From Gordius sp. MW1 (taxonomy: Eukaryota > Nematomorpha > Gordioida > Gordea > Gordiidae): a stretch of 64,000 bases of DNA. Shown here piece by piece: positions 48,401 to 57,400 of the stretch. A model generated the notes under the pieces. The model saw only the letters and a program-made list of their open reading frames with translations, did no database searches and was not told the DNA's origin. The position numbers and the translations under genes were made by a program. How positions within the stretch are numbered: position 1 is the stretch's first letter; the number at the start of each line of letters is the position of its first letter. The DNA lies in the NCBI GenBank assembly GCA_964036665.1, contig OZ038526.1:21328001-21392000 (forward strand), given 5' to 3'.

Positions 48401-50839
48401 GTCATTCAATCAATAACCCTGACACAAATAATTTTAACGAGATAACGTAATTAAATTTAAGGTAATCAGCCTTTTTCACGATTAAAAATTGCATCATGGT
48501 TTGTGATTAGTACATTTCAAAATGGCGACTAAATTATAGGTTTTTATGTTGGATCTAGTTTTTATCGCCATTTTTCCTTATTTCTTGTTTTGAACTGTGT
48601 TTACCTCAATTATTGACATTATAATACTCATTTGACAATATTTTACATTTTTTTAAATATATTTATTCTGTTTTTATACTATTAAAGAGCAAAATAATTT
48701 ATGTTTTAATCATAAACTACATAGACTGGCTATGCCTTATGTTTCTTATAGTAAAATGTGTAGCATTAAATGCTCCACCATTTTGAATTTAACAATCTCC
48801 CATTTTCTTTTGCATTGTACTCCAATGTTAAAAGAGAAAAAGTGAATTTACCTTCCTCATTAGTTAATAAATAAGGAAGAATGTTTATAAATGATTATTT
48901 AATAAAATGCAGAAGGCACTAAATTGCTTTAACATCACATAATCACAATATTTTGTATTTTTTATGAAGTTTATATATGAAATATATTTTAAAATGTTGT
49001 TTTTAATTTTTATTAATATTTCTTTTATTATTTTATAAAAACATTTTTACTAATGGCTACTAAATTAGGTTTTGTGAGATTTGTGTTTTAAAAAAATTGT
49101 CCGAATTTGATCAAGAATATATATATGCCTTTTTCAAACTGTTTTCAATCGAATTATTGACGTAAATTCGATTTTAGGAATTATTTATGTTAGAAATAAT
49201 TTATTTTACAGATTATTTTTCTATAAAAATACCAAATCTTCTTTTTTGGGGGTTTTTATACTTATATGACTATTTTAAACAATTTTTTAAATGATTTATT
49301 ATATTATAAAAGAATTTTAAAATTAACTTTTTGACTATTTAAAGTAAAAATCACAACTTTCAATATTCCAAACTAATTTTAAAAAAAATTACGTAAATTT
49401 CTTATTTTTGGGTTTTTTTATATTTATTTTACTATTTGAAACATTTTTTTGCATATTTATTTCTTTTTATCATGTAAAATGTCAAAATAATTTAATCGAG
49501 TGGTTTTTTTTTAATTTGACTAAATTGTGTATTTTTTGTTTTTTTAAAATATTTATTAGACTATTTAAAGAAAGCTTTACAACTTTTTATCGTGTAAAAG
49601 GTCAAAATAATTGGTTTTCTGGCCGAGTTTTTTCAAAAAATCCCGTTAATTTTGTATTTCTTTATATTTATTTTACTATTTTAAACAATTTTTTGCATAT
49701 TTTTATTCTATTTTTATCACGTAGAAGGTCAAAATAATTTATTTTACGAAAATAATTCTTTAAAAAAATACCTTAATTTGTAAATTTCGTCTAATTTGTG
49801 GGTTTTTTTACATTTGATTTAGCGATCCGCGTGACTATGAGATAAGCGGAAATGGCGGCAAAATAATCTCGACTGCAATGGAGTTAGATAAGGCTACTAC
49901 CTCCGCCTCTCACCACCTTAGCCAAGGTTAGTGGGGTCTATTTGACCCAAAAGGGGGGGAGGGGGCATGGAGGGACACATACCCCCCCCCCCCTTCTTAA
50001 ATCGCGAAATTGTTTTACATAGTGAAGATAAGTAGAAAATTAACTCTCTTTTTTCAGAGAAAAATATGTTAAAACTAAACCTTTTACTAAGGTTTGAAGT
50101 AGTGTTGTAAAAAGGGCTGGGTTTTGTTTGGTCGATTAAACATAAATAGACCCAAGGCTTTTGGTCTGTTTTTCTCAGCCAACCACGCAGCCTAGTCGAA
50201 ATGTGAAAAACAGACTAGAGTCTACCGTTAGCCTTAGTTAAACCAAAGGTCGACCAAACAAAACCCAACCATTTTTACAACACTAGTTTGAAATGAATGA
50301 TATGCCAAATCAATAATTTCTTTAATTTTTTTTTAAAATTTAAGTTAGATTAATCACATAATTTGAATCGTGGGTTAAAATGGGAAAAATGTATTTTTAA
50401 ACCCTACCCTTGCTTATCAAAATTCGCTGGAAAAAATCAAACTTTTTGGGTGTTTAAATTATATTAAATCCTTAATTTTACCCCCGTCATAGGGGTTGTG
50501 GAGCGGTCGCTAAAGAGAAAAACAATTGACGACGGCGAAGGTTCATTAAGTCGAAACGTCGACGGTTCACTCATACCCCATGCGCCCGACGGCAACTCGT
50601 CAAAAAAATCTCGCCACCAAGATGTCCCATCGAGCGGCGCCAATAATTACGTCCCCCCTCTTCCGCGAGGCATGAATGAACCTAAATTAAATACCCGCCA
50701 ATCAGCTGATGATCAAAGCGATGATGATTTAGTTGAGATTGGTCACGTGCCCGCTTCTGAATCAGCTGTCACTCAAAAGCGATTAGCTGATGGCAAAAAA
50801 TTACCCCTCGAGGGTTACGAAGAAATAGTTTTGGATTAA
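33402..50839 (+). CDS. UBA2: SUMO-activating enzyme subunit 2 (UBA2/SAE2), complete, 17 exons
   Basis: Catalytic subunit of the SUMO E1. With SAE1 it adenylates SUMO and carries it as a thioester before transfer to UBC9. Exons: 33402-33503, 33542-33625, 33666-33736, 33782-33846, 33945-34045, 34084-34208, 34377-34474, 34836-34963, 35802-36062, 36936-37029, 38715-38827, 39123-39230, 39642-39692, 39774-39870, 40465-40588, 49823-49926, 50493-50839; 690 aa, phase kept throughout. Visible motifs: GAGGIG nucleotide-binding loop (12-17), [29 protein letters not shown], zinc pairs C146/C149 and C442/C445, catalytic C162 in [31 protein letters not shown], and the ubiquitin-like domain with DDGKGT and [13 protein letters not shown]. 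The C-terminus is poorly conserved: basic (RSLKRK), then acidic, ending EEIVLD. Human UBA2 is about 640 aa. The N-terminus is slightly shorter than human. Exon 16 was placed by its phase and position; it is the least certain exon. Confidence 0.95.
35128..35470. mobile_element. MITE related to the GACTGCTCA family (UBA2 intron 8)
   Basis: Left end CATAGAATAATCATAACTTGATAGACTGCTCA-like. The body (ATAAACTTCATAAAAAAG, TTAAAGCAATTTAGTGCCAT) is the reverse complement of sequence at about 48780-49000. Right end not clear. Confidence 0.5.
35545..35675. mobile_element. hAT MITE family A copy, right end truncated
   Basis: GTGTTGTAAAAACGGCTGGG left end with TTTGGTCGAC and CTTGGTCGAAATTTTGAAAA blocks. 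UBA2 intron 8. Confidence 0.65.
36320..36416. mobile_element. hAT MITE family A, short internal deletion copy
   Basis: TAGTGTTGTAAAAACGTCTG left and CCCAGCCCTTTTTACAATTA right, with only TAGTCGACTAAACATAAAC between. UBA2 intron 9. Confidence 0.7.
36490..36868. mobile_element. TWA-flanked MITE family B copy (UBA2 intron 9)
   Basis: Begins GGGGCTTGTCTTGATATCGG and ends GATATTAAGACAAGCCC, flanked by TTA on both sides (36487-36489, 36869-36871). Same internal sequence as the 17803 and 59755 copies. Confidence 0.85.
37199..37399. mobile_element. Short inverted-repeat element, CGAGCCCATAAATTGC ends
   Basis: ACGAGCCCATAAATTGCGTA at the left and GCTATGCAATTTATGGGCTC then GT at the right are inverted. 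The core of about 160 bp is AT-rich. The same terminal sequence appears in other contexts at 11706, 14148, 55806 and 58899. UBA2 intron 10. Confidence 0.55.
37403..37447. repeat. Perfect 20-bp hairpin
   Basis: Arms 37403-37422 and 37428-37447 are exact reverse complements (AAGTTTCCATGGCAATTATT on the left) around a T5 loop. UBA2 intron 10. Part of a larger transposon-derived tract. Confidence 0.8.
37480..37745 (-). repeat. Family D repeat, reverse copy
   Basis: ACCACCGCTGGTTGGCTTTA, GGGCAACTTGTCTAGGTTGT and CTTTATCTGACCCCGGCC match the 770-1115 copy in reverse. UBA2 intron 10. Confidence 0.6.
37760..38670. mobile_element. GGGCC-rich hAT-type element (UBA2 intron 10)
   Basis: Left subterminal blocks GGCTTGGACGGGCTTTTGAT and CTCGGGCCGGGCGATATATG; right blocks GGGCCCGGGCCGGGCTCGGG and CAGGCCCGTTGCAGGTCTAT. 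The latter resembles the GCCCGTTGCAGATCTCTA terminus of the 16335 element. The left blocks recur at the window end (63870-64000). Exact ends not resolved. Confidence 0.6.
40683..40884. mobile_element. hAT MITE family A, best-preserved copy (202 bp)
   Basis: TAGTGTTGTAAAAACGGCTG to GCAGCCGTTTTTAGAACACTA. Exact 8-bp duplications ATTTCAGA at 40675-40682 and 40885-40892. The whole body is palindromic, with GTCGACC blocks. UBA2 intron 15, just after exon 15. Confidence 0.92.
41516..48265 (-). CDS. Secreted leucine-rich-repeat protein, nested in UBA2 intron 15, 7 exons
   Basis: Exons in minus-strand order: 48265-48196, 47869-47659, 47208-46994, 46801-46631, 46165-45945, 43389-43233, 42879-41516; all GT-AG and in phase, 802 aa. 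Residues 1-23 are a hydrophobic signal peptide (starts [16 protein letters not shown]). C26 and C44 form an N-terminal cysteine cap. Leucine-rich repeats run from about 155 to 265 ([42 protein letters not shown]), broken by a basic Gly-rich insert (RRRGGGG). Exon 6 resembles an LRR C-cap ([16 protein letters not shown] ... CP). The single 454-codon last exon is unrecognised: five N-glycosylation sequons (NGT, NGS, NIT, NSS, NVT), a Thr6 run and a furin-like KKKR site near 41715. No transmembrane segment is seen. The LRR family often works in adhesion or receptor binding; the partner is unknown. The first donor (GTTATA) is weak, so exon 1 is the least certain. Confidence 0.85.
44186..44340 (-). 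repeat. GC-richer block with tRNA-like B box and T-run
   Basis: The minus strand ends GGGTTCGATACCCACTCGGT followed by TTTTCC and T7. GGTTCGATACC is a good B box. The preceding ~120 bases are much more GC-rich than the surroundings but I cannot fold a tRNA. Candidate tRNA-derived SINE or Pol III transcript. Lies in an intron of the LRR gene. Confidence 0.4.
44524..44725. mobile_element. hAT MITE family A copy
   Basis: TAGTGTTGTAAAGACGGCTG and CAGCCGTTTTTACAACACT ends, full-length palindromic body. Inside both UBA2 intron 15 and the LRR intron 43390-45944. Confidence 0.8.
44931..45091. mobile_element. hAT MITE family A, eroded copy
   Basis: GATTGTAAAAAGGGCTGGGT left, TTTGGTCGACC interior and AAAACCCAGCGATTTAACTA right. 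From 45092 to 45535 nothing is recognised. Confidence 0.65.
45536..45625 (-). repeat. tRNA-like sequence followed by a T run
   Basis: The minus strand carries TGGCTAATGAGC (A-box-like), then GTGGGTTCGAATCCCC (B box) and, after a short 3' part, CGCTTTTT. The acceptor stem does not close well. Probable tRNA-derived SINE or tRNA remnant. Confidence 0.45.
47300..47560. mobile_element. Fragments of MITE family A and of the CATAGAC MITE
   Basis: 47300-47370 holds family A blocks (TTGGTCGGTTTATGTTTTGT, AAACGTCGACCAAACCC). 47363-47560 matches the right part of the 22408 element in reverse (ATAGACTGCCGAACAGCTGA, TAGCTGCCATCTTGAAGGAA). They lie in an intron of the LRR gene. Confidence 0.65.
48706..49040. 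mobile_element. MITE related to the GACTGCTCA family, reverse copy
   Basis: Reverse-complement similarity to 35128-35470 (GGCACTAAATTGCTTTAAC, CTTCCTCATTAGTTAATAAA). It lies upstream of the LRR gene start, inside UBA2 intron 15. The stretch 49041-49822 is T-rich with a ~110-bp imperfect repeat (ATTTTTTGCATATTT, CGTGTAAAAGGTCAAAATAA). Confidence 0.5.
50100..50285. mobile_element. hAT MITE family A copy (UBA2 intron 16)
   Basis: TAGTGTTGTAAAAAGGGCTG left and TTTTTACAACACTA right; flanks GTTTGAAG (50092-50099) and GTTTGAAA (50286-50293) match at 7 of 8. Confidence 0.88.
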
Positions 50840-51034
50840 ATTCTGTTTTATTATTTTATATTTTTTTACATTTAAAACTTGTGTAGAATATTTGAAATTT
50901 TTTATATGATTGTATGTTTAAATAAATTTATCTGCATAATAGTTGGAAATGTTTAATAAAAATAAAAAAATTTAAAAGGTGTAACTAGATTGCTTTGCTT
51001 TTAAAATAATATTAACGGGACAGCTCCTATAAAA

Positions 51035-51222
51035 TAGTGTTGTAAAAACGGCGTGGTTTTGTTTGGTCGACCTTTGGTTTAACTAAGACTAACGGTCGAC
51101 TCTGGTCTGTCCATTCAAGTTTCGACCAAGCCTGAGGGTCCACTAAGAAAAACAGACCAAAAAACTTTGGTGTCGATTTATCTTTGATCGATTCAAAATC
51201 CAGCCGTTTTTACACTTTTACA
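51035..51222. mobile_element. hAT MITE family A copy between UBA2 and C18orf63
   Basis: TAGTGTTGTAAAAACGGCGT and CAGCCGTTTTTACACTTTTA ends. It occupies much of the 657-bp gap between the two genes. AATAAA signals for UBA2 lie near 50921 and 50955. Confidence 0.8.
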
Positions 51223-51496
51223 CCAGTTTTATATTTAAACAAAATTTTTCACTAATTTTAGCTAGATTTGTGTTAAGTTTGAGCCTTTCAGAAGAAAACA
51301 ATTTTAAAATTATTAAAAATATTTGTTAAAAACAAATAACCATTGAGGAATATTATTTGACTAGAATATATATATGTATGTATTTAGAATTTTATTTTAT
51401 CATTTTATTTTTTGATATTTAAATAACAAAATTATTCAAAATTTAATAAATATTTTAATATATTGAAATGTAATTAAATACTAATCAACCTACCAA

Positions 51497-54400
51497 ATGA
51501 AGGAAAGCAGACGATATACATATTTGAAATTTCATTTTTTTGAAATGTCGTTTGTTCTTTCAATTGGGAAATTAGATTTGTCCCAATATACTCCAACTTC
51601 AATATTTCATGATAGTAATAATAATTTGGATGTTAAATATTCCTTATATGACGCATATCAACTAAATTTAATTCAAAGCAGGTCAGTTTTTATATTTCGG
51701 AAATTTAATAATGACAAAAAAACTTTTTTTTAATTATAGACTTATGCTCAAACGTTTTGAAAATATTTTATTATATCCTCGCACCTTCGGTGATAATACC
51801 TTATTAGCTCTAATTCCGGTATGCAAAGATTATTTCACTAATTTTACGATAAATTTAATCTTTTGTTAAGGTTTCTTTAATGGAGGCATTTTCATTTCAA
51901 GCATTCCTTCAAAAGAATTATCTAAAAGTAAAACTTATTACTTAAAGATGTTTTTAAAAGAAACATTTTAGCTTGATTATCCAATTATAATTTCGGAAGA
52001 TGAAATCCAGGCATGCCTTAAATACACACTTACAGTTAGATTATGTCCACGTTGGCATAAACTGAACAGATTTTTAATAAAAGGTAATTTAAATTAAAAA
52101 AATTTTTAAAAACTTTCAAAATTATTTATTTTTGCCATTAATTTAGGGTCAAATATCTTAAATTATACAAAAAGAATCGAAGCTATAGGTAAATGTTTAT
52201 CATTTTTTTTATAAAAAAATCTGAAATTTATAGAATTAGAGATTTTCTTTAGGCCGGATTATGAAATTACGTTGAATTTACAAAGTTATTTGATAAAACA
52301 AAATCCACTCAGAGTAATTTAAAAGCCAATACTGTTTAAATTTAAGTTAAATTTAGTTAGAGGATTTTAATATTGACCCAGTAGTTCTAAAAAAATATTA
52401 CTGTGATGCGAAATATCATATAGCTCATGAAGAAATTTATAATAAATGGTGTTATGTACTACCCAGGTAAACAAAAATTCCATAAATTTAATTACTAAAA
52501 TTATATTGCATATTATTTTATTCCATAATTGCTCAGTATTTTTTCAATTTCGCCAATTTGTTTAAATTATTACTTTTTAAAAATTAAAATATATACTCTC
52601 GTCCAAACCTATGTATATCGTATATAAACATTTTAAGACCATATAACGAGATTAATGAAAATTAGTATTCAAAAATATATTTTTTCAACGTATAGGCGTT
52701 AAAATAAGATAATACTGAGCATTTTTAAATAATTTACTGAACCTTTAATTAACATTTCACTATTATTCCTTTCAATCTTCAAAAAATTTTATTAACAGTA
52801 TGAGAAAAGGGCAAGCTATAGCAATATATCATAGACCCCCTCAAGATGATACAAATTTTAATACGTACACTGATTTTGTAGAATACTGGAATAAAATGGT
52901 ATAATAATTTTAAGAGGTTTATTTTAATTTATTTATTTTTTAAAAATATTTAATTTTTGTAAAGAAATAGATTTTTTATACACTCATTTTTGTTAATTTG
53001 TGAAAAGTATATTGAAAATTTCTAAAAAATCATATTTTTTTGAATCCTTAAATCAAATATATTTTTTTTGTATGATTTTTAAAAAAGCAACTCAATTATA
53101 GGGCAATTTAAAATAAAAATTCATTTTCAAAATGTTTTTAAAAAAGGTTATTTATTTAATTAAAATCATCTAATTAAAAATTATTTATTAAAAGAATAGG
53201 TTTTATAAACAAAAATTTAAAAGAAAATATTTTATTTATCTAATTTAATATAATTTTGATTAAATATGTTTAATTATCTGAAATGTGTTTTTTATACGTG
53301 TTTTTTAGTATGGCTACCAATTGCCTACCAATGATAGGGATATTTATTACATCGAAATTTACTTCAGATCCATGCAAGAAAAAAGTTACATGTAAAATTA
53401 ATAAATTTAATATTTTTAAAAAATTGTTTTATTTTAAATTTAAGATAATAAAAAATATTTATTTTTTATTAATTTTTTTAAAATTTAATAAATATTATAA
53501 TAAAATTTGATAAATTAATTTTAAAAAAAGTATGATACAAATTTTATTAAAAAAAATTATAAAAAATTAGAATTTTTGTTTTCCTTTTAATCTTTTAAAA
53601 ATAATATAATTTAATTTGAGATATTTTATAAAAAATTGTAAACTGTTTTATTTGTAAACATTTTTTTCATTTTTTTAATAATAATAATAATTAAATTCGT
53701 GGAAAAATAAAATTTATGTGAAAAAATAATGTCTTATTTTTAAATATTTTGTAAATATTACTATAATAAAAGTTAATAAGTAAATCATAAATGTTTTATT
53801 GATATATACAAATCAAAAATTTTTTTTTTGAATATTATAAAAATTAATTTTGTAAAATTAAATAAAAATATTAAATTTATTTTAGATATCCGAGTTGTTG
53901 TATACGAACAAGACGAAATACTTTTATAAAAGATGATTATGGAATTGCCAACAAAGCATTCCAAGAAGACGCGATGACAATTTTAAAAAAGTTTTTATCA
54001 GAACAAAAATTTGAAAATTCTATAAATCAAGTAAAGAAAAATTCAAAAAAATAATATATTTATTAATTTTTAGATAATAAATTAAATTTACTTATTAAGG
54101 GAATAATTTTAATTATTTCAATTTTTATCCAAAAAAACATACATACAAAGTATATATAGTTGAATAATCTTACTTTTATAAATAAGCCCATACAATAGGT
54201 TTTGGAATATTATTTTAAAAATAAGTCCCACATTTAGTTTAAAATAAAATTAAAATTTTTATAAATTAATCTTATAAAATATTATTAATTCTTTTTAAAT
54301 AAAAATGATCATTTTGTTGGGAGAAATTTAAATGGTTTTTAAATTAATTTATATTTTTTATTTTTTCATGGTATATAATATAATATTAATAAATTAAAAC

Positions 54401-57400
54401 TTATAACTTAATATAAAAAAAATTAAATTTTTTATTTTATCGAATTTTTGTGATTTCAAACCCATTTTAAAGTAAATTTTCTGTTTTAAATATTTGATTT
54501 CAAAAATATTTAATATTTTAATAATTTTAAAAATATATTTTTCGTAGAAAACAATTTCTCAGCTGCCCAAAACGGAAGAAAATTTATCGATCTCACAAAA
54601 ATTATCGGCAAAAATGAAATTTGATTCATTAAATTCATTATCAAATATACCAGAAGAAGCAATTTTTGATAATTTTACGGTAAAAACTGAGTTTGATACG
54701 ACGCTTTATCAACAAAATTTGGAAGAAAAAATGGAAAATGTCCCTAAACATAGTAAATATCATGAAGAAAAGGTTTGTAAAAATAAAAAAATTGCACCTA
54801 ATTTTGAAAAAATCCCCAAAAAATTGAAAATTTTCTGGAGAAAAGATGAAATTTTAAAAGAAAAAACCATTTTACGATCAAAAAATGAGTCAGAATTGTT
54901 AAAAAGACAAATTACGATGTCACCTTTCGTAACTACGATCAAAAGTGAAACTAATAAAAATGTAGAAATCATTAAAAAGTAAATATAATTTATTTGAAAA
55001 AATTGAAAATTTTATATTTTTAAAGTTTCAAAAATACAAAAAAATATTAGTAATTTCTTTAGCAATAAATTATTTAAAAAATACATTTTGTTTTTTAATA
55101 TTTTGAAATTGATGAAAGTGTTTTAACTCCAAATTAAATTAAATATTAAATTTTTGGCAACTTCGTCTTTTTAGCTAATAGATGGGGAGTTGTATATTTC
55201 AAAATGACGGATAATTAGGCTTGTCTTTTTTTCCAAGAAAAATTTAAAATTTTGTTAAAAAACAAACTTGAGAATAAATTTATTTTTAATATAAAACCTT
55301 AAGCTTAAGTTATAAAATTATTTTTCATGAAAACATGTCTTAAATTTAATTTAAAATTATATCAACAGAATTTTTAAAATTTAGAAAATGAAATAATTTG
55401 ATTATAATACATTAAATTGCAATGTTAAATACGTTAAATGTTTTATCAAATTTAAAACAATTTTTGATAAGAGGGTTTCTAAGACCTCAACGAAATGTTT
55501 ATAATAATTAATATCCAATATAAAAATTGGCGAATTTATATCATAGATCTGTGAAAATTGTACCCAATTTTGGCGGGAAAATTAAAGTAGCGGAAAATTT
55601 GAAATCGGAAAGCGGGAAAAAGGTTGAAATGGCGGGAAAAAATTATGCTTACGGAGATGGAATCGTTTTAGAAATTTTAAAAAATATCGCGGGAAGCAAA
55701 AGTAGGAAAAAAATCAAAAAAATGGATGAAATTAATAAACCGGATGTCAAAACTAACATTTTTATTCCTAAAATTGGTAAATATTTTGTATTTTCTCGAT
55801 TTATTAATTGCTATGCAATTTATGGGCTCACTTTCCAATTTGTTTTGTCACGCACCGAACGTGGATACCGAACGTGGATGTCACGCACCGAATGACTTCG
55901 GCTTGTTTACTGCTAAAACCGCTTGGAATTCGAATATTAATGTTAATTTAACTAGTTTTGGGGTTAGAATCCCGGAGTTTTTTTGACTTTTATGATTGTT
56001 CTTGTTACTATCATTGATAATAAGAATTTTTGGCCGTCCGCTGGCTGCTGACCAATGAAAAAAATGACCATTTGGCCAAAATGTGAATCCAAGTTTATTT
56101 TTCCGTTTTTTTTGCCTCTTATGATTGTTCTTGTTCCTACCATTGATAATAAGACTTTTTGGCCGTCCGTTGGCTGCTGACCAATGAAAAAAACGTGGAT
56201 GTCTTGCACCGAACCGAACGTGGATACGCACTTTTAATTTTTGTTAATTTAACCAGTTTTTGGGTTCGAATCTCGGGGTTTTTTTTGAATATTATTATTG
56301 TAACTGTTACTACCATTGATAATATGACTTTTTGGCCGTCCGCTGGCTACTGACCACTGTAAAAAAATGACCATTTGGCCAAAATGTTAAACGAAATTTT
56401 TTTTTGCGTTTTTTTTGCCTCTTATGATTGTTCCTGTTACTACCATTGATAATATTTCTTTTTGGCCGTCCGCTGGCTACTGACCATTGGAAAAAACGTG
56501 GATGTCTTGCAGCGAATGTCTTTTTTGTTTACTTTTAATTTTTGTTAATTTAACCAGTTTTTGGGTTCGAATCCCGGGGTTTTTTTTGACTATTATGTTT
56601 GTTCCTGTTACTACCATTGATAATAAGACTTTTTGGCCGTCCGCTGGCTGCTGACCAATGGAAAAAAATGACCATTTGGCCAAAATGTGAATCCAAGTTT
56701 ATTTTTTCGCTTTTTTCCGCCTATTATGATTGTTCATGTTACTACCATTGATAATCTGCCTTTTTGGCCGTCCTCTGGCTACTGACCACTGGAAAAAAAT
56801 GACCATTGGCCAAAGTATGAAGTAAAATTTTTTTCCTCGTTTTTTTGACTCTTATGATTGTTCCTGTTACTACCATTGATAATATGACTTTTTGGCCGTC
56901 CGCTGGCTACTGACCATTGGAAAAAAATGACCATTGGCCAAAGTATGAAGTAAAATTTTTTCCCTCGTTTTTTTGGCTAACATTGACTTATAGAGTATCT
57001 GTTGGTAGTGACCAATGAAAAAAATGACCATTTGGCCAAAGTGTGAAACGAAATTTTTTTTTTGCGTTTTTTTTGACTCTTATGATTGTTCCTGTTACTA
57101 TCATTGATAATATGACTTTTTGGCCGTCCGCTGGCTACTGACCACTGTAAAAAAATGACCATTGGCCAAAATGTGAATCGAAATTTTTTTTTCTCCTTTT
57201 CTTCGCTAACATTGATTTATAGACCATCTGTTGGTACTGACCAATTAAAAAAAATGCCCATTGGCCAAGATGTGATTCGAAATTTATTTTTTCGTTTTTG
57301 ATTTGACTATTATAAATTTATATCCACTTTTACCGAGTCCTGGCTGCTGACCAATGAAAAAATGACCATTGACCAAAATGTGATTCGAAAATTATTTTTT

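Noticed and set aside
54760..54972. Minus-strand frame of 70 codons with hydrophobic start
   Set aside because: Antisense shadow of the large Lys-rich exon of C18orf63 (54548-54978), which is supported by phase on both sides.
55881..57162. Several minus-strand frames with repeated GQQPADGQK-like phrases
   Set aside because: Same satellite as at 12.2-13.1 kb, read in an open frame by chance.
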